A stretch of DNA of 64,000 nucleotides from Streptomyces antioxidans (GCF_000968685.2 NZ_LAKD02000047.1:1-64000), one strand, 5' to 3'; counted from the stretch's first letter, positions 28,113 to 36,443 are shown. Numbers and translations are program-made. Notes: generated from the letters alone by a model not told the origin.

Positions 28113-28625
28113 ATGGAGAGCCTGCTGCGCCGGTGGCGGACCACGGTGGCCGCAGCCGCGGTGACGCTGATCGGCGCCCTGGTCCTGACAGCACAGATAT
28201 CAGAACTCAGCAGCGGTGAGCGGGAGTTGAGCGCACTGCGGGACCACGGGCAGCGGGTGCGGGCGCGGGCGACCCTGACCACCAGTTGCACCGAGGCGCG
28301 GCAGGAGATCGACTGCACCACCTCCTCGGTGCGGCTGGACTTCACCGATCGGTCCGGTGTGCCCGTCAGCGCCCGGGAGAAGACCATCGACGGCTCGCTC
28401 TATGTGCCGCAGGGCCACCGGGACGGCGCGGGCCGGGTGCCGACCACCGTCGTCTACGACCGGGCCGACCCGTATCGGGCCCAGGCCGCCGGTGCCCTGG
28501 ACCAGGGAGTCCTCGATCTGGCGTCGCATCACTGGATCGCGTGGACGGTCGGCCTCGTGCTGCTCGGCGGCGGCGTCACCGGTGGCGTCGCCGCGTGGCC
28601 CGAGCGCGCGGAACGCCGCCCCTGA
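28113..28625 (+). CDS. Two-TM membrane protein, DUF3592-like
   Basis: 170 aa. There is a transmembrane segment at about 10-30 (TTVAAAAVTLIGALVLTAQI) and another near the C terminus (WTVGLVLLGGGVTGGVAAW). They enclose an extracytoplasmic domain of ~100 residues with two cysteines (TSCTEARQEIDCTT) that could form a disulfide. The pattern, including VVYDRADPYRA before the second helix, resembles DUF3592 proteins. The function is unknown. The start is the ATG at 28113 behind GGAGGAG. It is divergent from the kinase operon, 142 bp away. Confidence 0.7.
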   Translation: MESLLRRWRTTVAAAAVTLIGALVLTAQISELSSGERELSALRDHGQRVRARATLTTSCTEARQEIDCTTSSVRLDFTDRSGVPVSAREKTIDGSLYVPQGHRDGAGRVPTTVVYDRADPYRAQAAGALDQGVLDLASHHWIAWTVGLVLLGGGVTGGVAAWPERAERRP

Positions 28626-28671
28626 CCGCTGGCCCGCGCGGCCGCGGCGGGTCCGGCGGCACCGCACGCGC

Positions 28672-29247
28672 CTACGGCTCACGGCCCAGCAGCGCCAGCA
28701 GCCGGGCCTGCGCGTCAGCCCCCGCCGGGGGTTCGACCGGCGCCGCGAACAACCCGCTCTCCTCCAGATCCGCCACGTACGGCGCGACCTCCCGCACCGA
28801 AAAGTCCACCAGCGGCTTGGGAATGCGCTCATCCGCCCCGATGGCCCGGGCCAGATCCCACGCGTGCACCGCCGCGTCAGCCGTCATCTGCGCGCAGTAA
28901 TGCGTCGCGGGGCTCTCCCCGTACGAGAGGCCGACCGTCCGGTCGAGCGCACCCGGCTCGCGGAACGCGTCCCGCGCCGCGTTCGCCACCACGTCCCACG
29001 TGGCGACGGGGTCGTCACCGAGCAGATCGCCTTCCAGCGCATCGCTCCGGTCGCCGACGCTCGCCCCTTCCCGGACCAGCGGCGGCACCCACATCTGCTC
29101 GACGGCGAGATGGTTCACCAGGTTGCGCACCGTCCACTCGGTGCAGGGCGTGGGGTCGTCCCACTGATCGGGCCGGATCGCGTGCACCCGTTCGGTGAAG
29201 AGGTCCAGCGCCTCGCGGTGCCTGGTCAGCAGCGGATTCTCCGCCAT
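28672..29247 (-). CDS. TIGR03086-type DinB-like metal-binding protein
   Basis: 191 aa four-helix DinB/mycothiol-dependent maleylpyruvate-isomerase-N fold protein. Hallmarks: CTEWTVRNLVNHL with a metal-ligand His, and TADAAVHAWDLARAIG with the second His in the motif typical of the TIGR03086 group. These actinobacterial proteins are thought to be mycothiol- or metal-dependent transferases; the substrate is unknown. It follows the holin-like gene by 6 bp and is probably translated from the same message. Confidence 0.83.
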   Translation of the reverse strand: MAENPLLTRHREALDLFTERVHAIRPDQWDDPTPCTEWTVRNLVNHLAVEQMWVPPLVREGASVGDRSDALEGDLLGDDPVATWDVVANAARDAFREPGALDRTVGLSYGESPATHYCAQMTADAAVHAWDLARAIGADERIPKPLVDFSVREVAPYVADLEESGLFAAPVEPPAGADAQARLLALLGREP

Positions 29248-29253
29248 GGGCGA

Positions 29254-29769
29254 TCACCCCGGGTGAGGAGGACGAGGGGGCTGAGGGGGCGCTCCGGACC
29301 CCGGTGTTCCTGGAGTTCCTGGAGTTCCAGGTGTTCCCGGAGGCGTCGGAGGCGTCGGCGTTTCCGGGGGCGCCGGAGGCGCGGCGGGCCCCGTCGGACC
29401 ACCGGCGGGACCGGAACCGGGAGGGGCAGCGGGCCCCGGACGCCCCGAAGGCGCTTCGGGGCGTCGCCCCGCCCCCTGCCCCGCCGCGTTCTTCAGCAAC
29501 CCCGCCGCCACCACCAACAGCGCGAAAACGACCAGCGCCGCCGCCCATCCCGGAAGCGCCAGTGCGAACAGCAGCACCAGGCACGCCGTGAGCGCACCCC
29601 CCGCGTAGAGCGCGACCGCCGCCGCGCCCCCGTAGAGGCGGACCGCACGCCGCCCCGACTGCTCGCGCAGCTCCCGGCGGACTTCTTCGCGGACGGCCCG
29701 TGCGACCGGCTCCGCCAGGTCCCCGGCCGAGGGCATGCCCGCCTTCGGATAGTCCGATTTATCAGTCAT
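29254..29769 (-). CDS. Phage-holin-like (Holin-X family) membrane protein
   Basis: 171 aa. The cytoplasmic N terminus includes an amphipathic helix (VARAVREEVRRELREQSG), followed by two transmembrane helices (about 48-72 and 75-92) ending at LLKNAAGQG. This is the putative actinobacterial holin-X pattern. The last ~75 residues are an unusual low-complexity Pro/Gly tail with TPGTPGTPG repeats. These proteins are often osmotic-stress genes and not part of a phage; no phage genes are nearby. A sigma-B-like promoter sits just upstream (29780-29804). Confidence 0.75.
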   Translation of the reverse strand: MTDKSDYPKAGMPSAGDLAEPVARAVREEVRRELREQSGRRAVRLYGGAAAVALYAGGALTACLVLLFALALPGWAAALVVFALLVVAAGLLKNAAGQGAGRRPEAPSGRPGPAAPPGSGPAGGPTGPAAPPAPPETPTPPTPPGTPGTPGTPGTPGSGAPPQPPRPPHPG

Positions 29770-29779
29770 GCGCCGCCGG

Positions 29780-29804
29780 GTACCCGTACCGCACCCCCGT
29801 TAAC
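29780..29804 (-). promoter_or_regulatory. Possible sigma-B-like promoter for the holin-like gene
   Basis: Read on the minus strand: GTTA, 15 nt, GGGTAC (29785-29780). The -10 is perfect and the -35 differs at one base from GNNT. The leader would be very short. The surrounding gap (29770-30079) otherwise holds only short direct repeats such as GCTTCCGCAGGGC. Confidence 0.35.
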
Positions 29805-30023
29805 AGTCCTCGCCGACGAGGGCGGACCACGGGTAGGCGGGCACTTCCGCAGGGCGCTTCCGCAGGGCACGGCGCCGGACCCGGCCCCTGATGTCCCGCG
29901 TCCGGCGCCGTTCCGCACTCCCTGCGGGCCGCTCGGCCGCAGGCCGGGTCCCCCTCCCCCGCGCCCCCAAACGCCGGTTTCGCACCCCGGCCGCCGTCGC
30001 CCTGACGACCTCGTACCGCACTC

Positions 30024-30048
30024 GTGTCGATGCCGTCGTCATGGGTAC
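30024..30048 (+). promoter_or_regulatory. Sigma-B-like promoter upstream of the Vms1-like pseudogene
   Basis: GTGT (30024-30027), 15 nt, GGGTAC (30043-30048), an exact match to GNNT-N14-16-GGGTAC, 31 bp before the ATG of the broken gene. It suggests the intact ancestor was a stress gene. Confidence 0.5.
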
Positions 30049-30079
30049 GCGTGGGGGACGCGCAATCTGGAGGGAGTAC

Positions 30080-30369
30080 ATGCGACTCGGAGATCTCCAA
30101 CCGCTTTACGACCGCCCGGGCCCCTGGGCCAGCGTCTACTTCGACACGAACCCGACCAGCTGGCCCTGCGCCGTACCGACGTCCATTACCTGGGCGACAC
30201 CCGGCCGTCCCCGGCCCGCGCCGACGACGCGCTGATCCGCTCGGCCGTGGTCACCGGCGCCGAAGCGCTGACCGTGGCACCTGCCGGGGCCGAGCCGAAC
30301 GGCGACGACGTTCCGGTGGGCGGCCTCGGCGCACTGCTGCGCTGGCCGTACGAGGGCGACACGGAGTGA
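30080..30369 (+). pseudogene. Remnant of a Vms1/Rv2629-type (baeRF) gene with a large internal deletion
   Basis: The ATG at 30080, behind GGGAG, opens a frame encoding MRLGDLQPLYDRPGPWASVY and FDTNP, the typical N terminus of Rv2629/Vms1-like ribosome-rescue or hibernation-type proteins of ~370 aa. Immediately afterwards that frame becomes meaningless. The family's C-terminal segment appears in another frame: DQLALRRTDVHYLGD, ADDALIRSAVVTGAEAL and VGGLGALLRWPYEGD, stopping at 30369. So about 25 N-terminal and 65 C-terminal codons remain, joined out of frame near 30155-30165, with roughly 270 codons missing. It is very unlikely to encode a working protein. Confidence 0.78.
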
Positions 30370-30472
30370 ACATCCCGGGGCGGATGTGACCGCCCGCCCC
30401 GGAGCCAATTGACCCCTCCCGGGAGACGACCGACCCGGGAGACACCCGGACCCGCTGAGGAAGGGGACCGAC

Positions 30473-30856
30473 ATGCAGCGAGGCAGCGACCGGCTGAGCG
30501 TCCACAAGGACGACGAGATGAAGCACGAGCTCCAGGGGCTGATCCGCTCCGGGCACCCGACCCGTGCCGAGGAGTGGCACGACCCGGAGCCGTCCGCCGA
30601 CGACGACCCGGACGTCGCCCGGGGGCCGGTCCCGGCGCGGGGGACGGCCGGAGAGGCCGAGGCGGTGCGGTTCGAGCTCGCCCGCCGGCTGGGACGTACG
30701 TCGTTCCCGGCGGACCGTGCGGAGCTGCTGCGCGTCCTGGAGGACCGGCACTCACCGGACGGGCTGATCGCGCTGGCCGAGGAACTGCCCACGGACCGGA
30801 CGTTCCACACGGTGCAGGAGGTGGTCTCGGCGCTGGGGCTGCGCCCGAGCACATAG
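30473..30856 (+). CDS. DUF2795 domain protein
   Basis: 127 aa small hydrophilic protein. The N-terminal half is charged and probably flexible (KDDEMKHELQGL). The C-terminal ~60 residues match the DUF2795 pattern: TSFPADRAELLRVLEDRHSPDGLIALAEELP followed by TFHTVQEVVSAL, given here in parts. DUF2795 proteins are common in actinobacteria, often in stress regulons; molecular function is unknown. ATG at 30473 behind GAGGAAGGGG. It lies between the Vms1-like remnant and a CBS gene in the same direction. Confidence 0.78.
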   Translation: MQRGSDRLSVHKDDEMKHELQGLIRSGHPTRAEEWHDPEPSADDDPDVARGPVPARGTAGEAEAVRFELARRLGRTSFPADRAELLRVLEDRHSPDGLIALAEELPTDRTFHTVQEVVSALGLRPST

Positions 30857-30920
30857 CCGGGACCGACCGCGCCCGACACCTCACGCGGGGGATCGCGGAC
30901 GGTGCGCGCGCATCCGTCGC

Positions 30921-30946
30921 GCATACCTCCCGCCCCGCGTGGGTAC
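30921..30946 (+). promoter_or_regulatory. Sigma-B-like promoter for the CBS-domain gene
   Basis: GCAT (30921-30924), 16 nt, GGGTAC (30941-30946), fitting GNNT-N16-GGGTAC exactly, 40 bp before the ATG at 30986. Fifth such site in the window. Confidence 0.5.
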
Positions 30947-30985
30947 TGCGGGCAGCACATCACCCACGAAGGGGGAGGTGGACAG

Positions 30986-31408
30986 ATGCCCCATGACCCA
31001 CCTCGAGACATGCCCCATGGCCCACCTCACGACCCGACGCGCCCCGTGCGCGAGGTCATGACCCGGCCCGCGATCTGGGTGCGCCCGGACGCCTCGCTGG
31101 TGGAGGCCGCTCAGCTGATGCGCGCGCAGGACATCGGCGATGTGCTGGTCGCCAGCGGCGGAGAGGTGCTGGGCGTGCTCACCGACCGCGACATCACCCT
31201 CCGCGCGGTCGCCGAGGGCGTCGACCCCCTCGCCGTCACCTGTAACGCCGTATGCACCCCGGACCCGGTGACGATCGGGCCCGACGAGGAGGTGGCCGAG
31301 GCGGCCGCGCTGATGCGGCGGCATGCGGTCGGACGGCTCCCGGTGGTCGAGGCGGGGCGTGCGCTGGGCGTGATCAGCCGGGGCGATGTGGCGGAGCCGC
31401 CCATGTGA
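30986..31408 (+). CDS. CBS-domain pair protein
   Basis: 140 aa protein made almost entirely of one CBS pair (Bateman module): VREVMTRPAIWVRPDASLVEAA with GVLTDRDIT in the first repeat, and VCTPDPVTIGPDEEVAEAA with GVISRGDV in the second. Such modules bind adenosine nucleotides and report energy status. It has no attached effector domain. The start is the ATG at 30986 behind GGGGGAGG; a His/Pro-rich N terminus (MPHDPPRDMPHGPPHD) precedes the module. Followed by an 18 bp stem terminator. Confidence 0.88.
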   Translation: MPHDPPRDMPHGPPHDPTRPVREVMTRPAIWVRPDASLVEAAQLMRAQDIGDVLVASGGEVLGVLTDRDITLRAVAEGVDPLAVTCNAVCTPDPVTIGPDEEVAEAAALMRRHAVGRLPVVEAGRALGVISRGDVAEPPM

Positions 31409-31480
31409 CGAGCCGCCCCAATTTCCGCACTACCTTCCGCATCACCATTCCCGCGTCACGACTCCCGCATCAACCATTCC

Positions 31481-31523
31481 GCCGGAGGGGCGGTGGGGTC
31501 CGTTTCCCCACCGCCCCTCCGGC
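31481..31523 (+). terminator. Strong hairpin terminator after the CBS gene
   Basis: Perfect 18 bp inverted repeat (31481-31498 with 31506-31523; core GGAGGGGCGGTGGGG) and a 7 nt loop TCCGTTT, 72 bp after the stop. Confidence 0.82.
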
Positions 31524-31627
31524 GTCGCCGTGACAGCAACCCGAATACTGAGACGGTTCTTCTCGTGATACGAGATGCCTTCTACGGTGGAGCCACCCGT
31601 TCACCGGTCCCGAAGGGGAGTTCCGCC

Positions 31628-32437
31628 ATGCCGAAGGACACCGCCGTCTACACCCATGGCCACCATGAGTCGGTGCTGCGCTCGCACACCTGGCGCACGG
31701 CGGCCAACTCCGCCGCGTATCTCACCGGCCAGCTGCGGCCCCACATGCGGATCCTGGACATCGGCTGCGGCCCCGGCACCATCACCGCGGACCTGGCGGA
31801 GCTGGTCCCCCAGGGGCAGGTCACGGGCGTCGATGCGGAGGGCGCCGTCCTCGAGCGGGCCCGCGCGGTGGCCGAGGAGCGCGGGCTGGCCAACGTCTCC
31901 TTCGCGGTCGCCGACGTCCACGCGCTGGACCACCCCGACGACTCCTTCTGCGTGGTCCACGCCCATCAGGTGCTGCAGCACGTCGGCGATCCGGTGGCGG
32001 CGCTGCGCGAGATGCGACGGGTGTGCGCGCCGGGCGGCCTCGTGGCGGTGCGCGACTCCGACTACGCCACCATGACCTGGTACCCGTCCGTACCCGGGCT
32101 GGACGGCTGGCTGGACCTCTACCGCCGGGTCGCGCGGGCCAACGGCGGGGAGCCGGACGCCGGTCGCAGGCTGCGTTCCTGGGCCCTGGAGGCCGGTTTC
32201 ACCGACATCACCTCGACCGCCACGGCGTGGTGCTACGCGACGGAGGAGGAGCGGGCGTGGTGGAGCGGTCTGTGGGCGGACCGCACGGTCGCCTCCTCCT
32301 ACGCCCGGCTCGCGGTGGACGGCGGCCATGCCACGGAGGAGGAGCTGGGGTCGATCGCGGAGGCGTGGCGGACGTGGGGCGAGGCCCCGGACGGCTGGTT
32401 CGCCGTTCTGCACGGTGAGATCCTCTGCCGCGTCTGA
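31628..32437 (+). CDS. SAM-dependent methyltransferase (UbiE/MenG-like)
   Basis: 269 aa class I methyltransferase. The SAM site is LDIGCGPGTITADLAEL, with an acidic residue in VTGVDAEG and the later motif VHAHQVLQHVGDP. It resembles UbiE/COQ5-type small-molecule methyltransferases. The C-terminal half (from ~150) is less conserved and should give the substrate specificity, which is unknown. ATG at 31628, with GGGGAG 7 nt upstream. Monocistronic between a terminator and a VOC gene. Confidence 0.85.
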   Translation: MPKDTAVYTHGHHESVLRSHTWRTAANSAAYLTGQLRPHMRILDIGCGPGTITADLAELVPQGQVTGVDAEGAVLERARAVAEERGLANVSFAVADVHALDHPDDSFCVVHAHQVLQHVGDPVAALREMRRVCAPGGLVAVRDSDYATMTWYPSVPGLDGWLDLYRRVARANGGEPDAGRRLRSWALEAGFTDITSTATAWCYATEEERAWWSGLWADRTVASSYARLAVDGGHATEEELGSIAEAWRTWGEAPDGWFAVLHGEILCRV

Positions 32438-32460
32438 GCAGTTCAACTAGGCTCGCCCGC

Positions 32461-32811
32461 ATGGATATTCTGGGGACTTCACTCCGCGTGTGCGTCGACG
32501 ACCTGGACTCGGCGATCGCCGTCTACGAAAAGCTGACGGGGGCCGAGGCGGTGCGCTTCCAGCGCGGCCCCGTCGCGGTCGCGGCGGTCGGCTGCTTCTT
32601 CCTGATGAGCGGACCGGAGTCGGAGATCTCGATTCTCCGCAAGATCACGGCGACGATCGCGGTGCAGGACGTGGACGAGGCGATCGCCGATCTCACGGCG
32701 GTCGGCGGGCAGATCGTCGCCGGTCCGCTGCCCGCTCCCGTGGGCCGCACGCTGGTGGCCCGCCACCCCGACGGCGCGATCTTCGAGTACGTCGACCGGA
32801 ACCCGGCGTGA
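32461..32811 (+). CDS. VOC/glyoxalase-fold protein
   Basis: 116 aa protein with the vicinal-oxygen-chelate fold: an N-terminal strand (LGTSLRVCVDDLDSAIAVYEKLTG) and the paired C-terminal TLVARHPDGAIFEYVDR, given here in parts. The terminal Glu in FEY is a usual metal ligand, but the first His ligand position is not obvious, so it may be a binding protein (bleomycin-resistance-like), not an enzyme. 23 bp after the methyltransferase gene in the same direction. Confidence 0.77.
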   Translation: MDILGTSLRVCVDDLDSAIAVYEKLTGAEAVRFQRGPVAVAAVGCFFLMSGPESEISILRKITATIAVQDVDEAIADLTAVGGQIVAGPLPAPVGRTLVARHPDGAIFEYVDRNPA

Positions 32812-32843
32812 CCCGCCCGTGAACAGACCGTCCGGCAGACCCG

Positions 32844-33326
32844 TCAGGAGGGCGGTCCCGGATCCGTGATGGCCTCCTCGTCGCCGAACTCCTCGTCGGC
32901 GACCTCCTCGTAGAGATCATCCACGTCCCGGAGCTCATCGCTCCTGATCCGGACCGCCTCCTCCTCGGCGGACAGCCCGCTGGTCGAGCCCTCCTGGGAG
33001 TAGACGTCCTGCTCACGCAGGAGGTCGGGATCCGGCTCGTCGTACAGCAGCCCCGCCGGTTCCGCCACGGTGCCGACCGGCTCGCCCGCCTCCGGCTCCT
33101 CATCGGCCAACCGCTCGCCCAGCGACTCCCGTTCGCGCGTCTCCGCGCTCGTGGTGTCCCGGTACCCGGCGACCGTCGGCACGTCCCCGGCCACGGGCAA
33201 CTGCTGCGGATCCCCGGCCCACTGCTGCTCGGGCGTCCCGTCCTGCAGATCGGGAATCCCCTCGTCCTCGGGATCCGCCCCGGGGTCATGCGGTGTCCTC
33301 ACGGCACGCGGCTCCTTCCGGCTCAT
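32844..33326 (-). CDS. DUF5709 domain acidic protein
   Basis: 160 aa very acidic, hydrophilic protein without membrane segments or cysteines. The pattern DPEDEGIPDLQDGTPEQQW near the N terminus, LGERLADEEPE in the middle and EEEAVRI/DDLYEEVADEEFGDE at the end is that of DUF5709, a Streptomyces family of unknown function. Its composition suggests an intrinsically disordered, stress-type protein. It converges on the VOC gene (32 bp apart). Confidence 0.78.
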   Translation of the reverse strand: MSRKEPRAVRTPHDPGADPEDEGIPDLQDGTPEQQWAGDPQQLPVAGDVPTVAGYRDTTSAETRERESLGERLADEEPEAGEPVGTVAEPAGLLYDEPDPDLLREQDVYSQEGSTSGLSAEEEAVRIRSDELRDVDDLYEEVADEEFGDEEAITDPGPPS

Positions 33327-33474
33327 GTGCTACGCCGACATCCCCACCCGGGTGCCCACCCCGGGCCCCACCATGCGAACCCGGCCCCGCGACGCGACGC
33401 CCCACCACGCGAGCACACGCCGGTCAGGCCGCCGTACGGGCCAGGCCACCTTTCCCCTGCGGGCCGTAGGACCG

Positions 33475-35718
33475 CTAGGCGGGGCGCATGCGGAATTCGT
33501 AGCGGGCGGGGAGGGGGTGCTCTGCGCGGGCCCGGGCGCGGGCTTCCTCGGTGAGGGGGGCTTCGGCGCCGGTCGCCAGGCGTTCCACGATCGCGTACCA
33601 GGTGTCGCTCAACGCCTCGTCGCCCTCGCGCAGATCGCAGACCTCGAAGCCCTCGTCGAAGACGGCGCGGGCGGCCAGGGCGTCGCCCTGGGCCAGCAGG
33701 ATCTGGGCGCGCAGCAGCCGGAAGCGGCCGCGTGCGCGGATGGCGGGGCGCAGGGCGTCGAGGACCGCTCGTGCGTCGTCGGCGCGGTCGGCCGCGAGCA
33801 GCGCGAGGATCGCCTCCCGGCCGAGCGCCGCCTCGGCCGTCTCCGGGGCGGCTGTTTCCGAGACGGCCGTCTCCAGGGCGGCTGTTTCCGAGACGGCCTT
33901 CTCCGGGGCGGCCGGGTCGGTGGCGACCTGGTCCGTGGCGACGGGCGGCGTGGCGACCGATACCGTCCCCGCCTCCCGCTGTGCCACGCCCTGCCCCGTT
34001 CCCACCGCTTCGAGCGCCGGGGACGCCTCGGGCTCCGGGGACGCCTCGGGCTCCGGGGCGGCGGCCGAGGCCAGGAGGAGCCGTACGGCGCGCAGCAGCC
34101 GTTCCGCCGCGCGCGCCGGATGGCCGGAGGCGGTGTCGGCGACGGCCAGACAGCGCAGCGTCCAGGGCGTCTCCGCGCACCGCAACGACCGCTCCCAGCT
34201 GCGCTCGGCCTGGGCCCGGTCGCCCGCGTGCCACTGGGCGACGCCCAGGTGGTACTCGGCGGCGGCGGTCGAGGGCGCCGCTTCGAGGAGGTCGCGCCAG
34301 GCGGGCGCGACCACGGAGGCACCGGGGTCGGCCCGGGAGGGGCCAGGCTCCCAGTCGGGCAGGGCGCCGGTGCGCAGCAACCGGCGCCACGGCTCCTGCT
34401 CCTCCCCCAGCGTGTCCGGGTCGAACGGCGTGCCGGGCAGCTGGAATCCGCCGCGCTCGATCTCCAGCGCGCCCCAGCCGGAGCCGGTCGCGAGGCGTTC
34501 CGCCGGTTCCGCGTCGGCGTACGGGCGCCAGGTGGCGTAGGCCGCTTCGACGGCGGCGCGCGGCAGCGCCGCCTCCAGCCGGGTCTCGGTCTCGCGGCGG
34601 GCGACCGCCCAGTCCGCGCCGTGGACGGCCGCCGGGTCGGCGGTCAGCGGGCCGTACGCCTCCAGCCAGGCGAACTCCTCCCCCGCCTCCAGCGGGATGT
34701 GCTCCAGCTGGGTGCGGGCGAGTCCGGCCTGGATCTCGGCGTAGCCGCCGGTGCCGGGCTCGGTCAGCCACTGCTGCCAGCGCCGTCCGCCGGGGCCCGC
34801 GCCCCAGACGAAGAGCTTGCGGCCGCGCAGCAGATCGGTCGAGGTCTGGACGAGGCCGCCGCCGTCGGCGTCGAGCGAGGCGATCCAGCGGCGGGCGCCG
34901 TCGGGCACCTCGTAGAAGTAGTCGGCGGGATAGGCGCCGCGCAGCGGATAGGTGCGGTCGGCGCCGTCCCACTCCGGGACCGGGACCCTGCTGAGGGTGC
35001 GGGCGTATCCGAAGTGCCAGGCCTCGTCGGCGGGGGCGAGGACGCGGGTGTGCTCGTCCTCGGGAACGGCGATGTTGGACCACCAGTAGACGGGGGCGGG
35101 GAGGTGGTGGGGGTTGCGGATCCTGACGCCCACGTAGAGGAACGCGGAGTCGGCGGGCAGCCACAGATCCACCTGGAAGGGCAGATCGCGCAGCCGCTCC
35201 CACTCCCAGAGCCGCACCATCGCACCCCCGTCGGCGGCGTCCGGCGCGGGGACGCGGGCGGCGTGCAGGGGCGAGCAGGAGAGGGTGGTGTGGCCGGTGG
35301 CGCCGATGTTCCACTCGATCCCGCCGGAGAACCAGGCGCCGTTGAGGGCGAAGTCGGCGGGCTGGAACACCGGGTTGCGGTACAGGAGCTCACGGCCGGT
35401 CGGCTTGTGGACCAGTGAGTGGACCCGGCCGCCGAGCCCGGGCAGCACGGTGGCCCGCAGTTGCTCGTTCTCCAGGACGATGGCGTCGAGCGCGGTGGGG
35501 GCGCGGTCCCGGCCGTAACCGTCGCGCAGCCGCACCGGCAGCACCGACCGCAGTGGTGCGCAGGCGACCTGACGGGCCATGTCGGCGGGGAGGGTGGCCC
35601 GGGTGCGGTCGTCCACGCGGTGCACCTCGTCGAGGGGGCGCAGCGCGGGCAGGGGGTTGTCGGGCCCCACGGGGGCGGTGGGAAGGGTCAGGGTGGTACG
35701 TCGCACGCTCGTGGCCAC
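33475..35718 (-). CDS. DUF5107 galactose-mutarotase-like/TPR protein
   Basis: 747 aa predicted cytoplasmic protein. Residues ~60-380 resemble DUF5107: LENEQLRATVLPGLGGRVHSL, GGIEWNIGATGHT and PVYWWSNIAVPEDE. This is a beta-sandwich related to aldose epimerases, probably sugar-binding. Residues ~400-745 are helical repeats of TPR type (YHLGVAQWHAGDRAQAERSW). This region is interrupted by two low-complexity stretches, SPEPEASPEPEA and ETAALETAVSETAAPETA, encoded by 18 bp and 30 bp tandem repeats. GTG start at 35718. The function is unknown; a role in sugar sensing or processing is plausible. Confidence 0.72.
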   Translation of the reverse strand: MATSVRRTTLTLPTAPVGPDNPLPALRPLDEVHRVDDRTRATLPADMARQVACAPLRSVLPVRLRDGYGRDRAPTALDAIVLENEQLRATVLPGLGGRVHSLVHKPTGRELLYRNPVFQPADFALNGAWFSGGIEWNIGATGHTTLSCSPLHAARVPAPDAADGGAMVRLWEWERLRDLPFQVDLWLPADSAFLYVGVRIRNPHHLPAPVYWWSNIAVPEDEHTRVLAPADEAWHFGYARTLSRVPVPEWDGADRTYPLRGAYPADYFYEVPDGARRWIASLDADGGGLVQTSTDLLRGRKLFVWGAGPGGRRWQQWLTEPGTGGYAEIQAGLARTQLEHIPLEAGEEFAWLEAYGPLTADPAAVHGADWAVARRETETRLEAALPRAAVEAAYATWRPYADAEPAERLATGSGWGALEIERGGFQLPGTPFDPDTLGEEQEPWRRLLRTGALPDWEPGPSRADPGASVVAPAWRDLLEAAPSTAAAEYHLGVAQWHAGDRAQAERSWERSLRCAETPWTLRCLAVADTASGHPARAAERLLRAVRLLLASAAAPEPEASPEPEASPALEAVGTGQGVAQREAGTVSVATPPVATDQVATDPAAPEKAVSETAALETAVSETAAPETAEAALGREAILALLAADRADDARAVLDALRPAIRARGRFRLLRAQILLAQGDALAARAVFDEGFEVCDLREGDEALSDTWYAIVERLATGAEAPLTEEARARARAEHPLPARYEFRMRPA
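33836..33912. repeat. 30 bp tandem repeat inside the DUF5107 gene
   Basis: Two full copies (33836-33865, 33866-33895, one mismatch) and a partial third keep the frame and encode a ten-residue ETA-rich unit. A second in-frame repeat, two exact 18 bp copies, lies at 34021-34056 (EASPEP units). Both fall in the linker between helical repeats. Confidence 0.8.
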
Positions 35719-35888
35719 GGGCTGCCTCGTTCCAACTGCCTTGGGTCACCTCGGTGCGGCGACCGTCCGGTGACCATGGAACAACGCCGACGGGCCCGCT
35801 GAACAGAGCCGCTTCGGACCGATCACGGTGACCCGTCAGCGGCATCGCCGTCCGGCACCCGGCAGTGCCGCCCGGCACGCGGCGCCCG

Positions 35889-36443
35889 TTACTCGGAGTC
35901 GGTCCGCAGGTCCAGCATGTCGCTGGTCATGGCCCAGCGCTCGTGGTCACGCCAGGCGCCCTCGATGTGGAGGAAGTCGGGCGAGAACCCCTCCAGCCGG
36001 AAGCCATGGCGCTTCACCAGCCCGATCGACGCCTTGTTACCCGGCTGGATGTTGACCTCGACGCGGTGCAGCCCCAGCGGCCCGAAGGCATGGCGCAGTA
36101 CGAGCCCAAGCCCCTCGGACATATAGCCCTGCCCGGCGGCGGGCGGAAAGGCGCCGTAGCCGATCGAGCCGCACTGGAAGGCGCCGCGCACAATGTTGTT
36201 GATGTTGATGAACCCGGCCATCTCACCGGTCTCCCGGGCATGGACCAGGAACCCCTCACGGTCCTCCCTCTCCAACTGGGCGATGTAGTGCTGAAAGGCC
36301 GGCTCGGTGGTCGGGAGGGTGAGCCAGGGGCGGTGGAACGCCATGCTCTCCCGGGCGCGCCTGGTGAACTCCGCGGCGTCCTCGCGGCGGGTGCGGCGGA
36401 TGGCGGCCCGGGTTCCCTCGGCGACATACCGGACGTCAGGCAT
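35889..36443 (-). CDS. RimJ/RimL-type GNAT N-acetyltransferase
   Basis: 184 aa GCN5-related acetyltransferase using acetyl-CoA. Family pattern: RAAIRRTRREDAAEF at the start, GFININNIVRGAFQ, the acetyl-CoA loop region GYMSEGLGLVLRHAF, then HRVEVNIQPGNKASIGLVKRHGF, all typical of RimJ/RimL-like enzymes acting on N-terminal amines. Last gene of a five-gene minus-strand operon; its ATG overlaps the end of the phosphopantetheinyl transferase gene by 8 nt. The substrate could be a protein, peptide or amine. Confidence 0.85.
   Translation of the reverse strand: MPDVRYVAEGTRAAIRRTRREDAAEFTRRARESMAFHRPWLTLPTTEPAFQHYIAQLEREDREGFLVHARETGEMAGFININNIVRGAFQCGSIGYGAFPPAAGQGYMSEGLGLVLRHAFGPLGLHRVEVNIQPGNKASIGLVKRHGFRLEGFSPDFLHIEGAWRDHERWAMTSDMLDLRTDSE

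Noticed and set aside
29254-29769. Holin-like gene as part of a prophage
   Set aside because: No endolysin, integrase, capsid or tail genes nearby. The holin-X family is common in non-phage stress loci.
28357-30369. 670-codon plus-strand frame
   Set aside because: Only its last ~65 codons are meaningful, as the C-terminal piece of the Vms1-like pseudogene. The rest lies across other genes.
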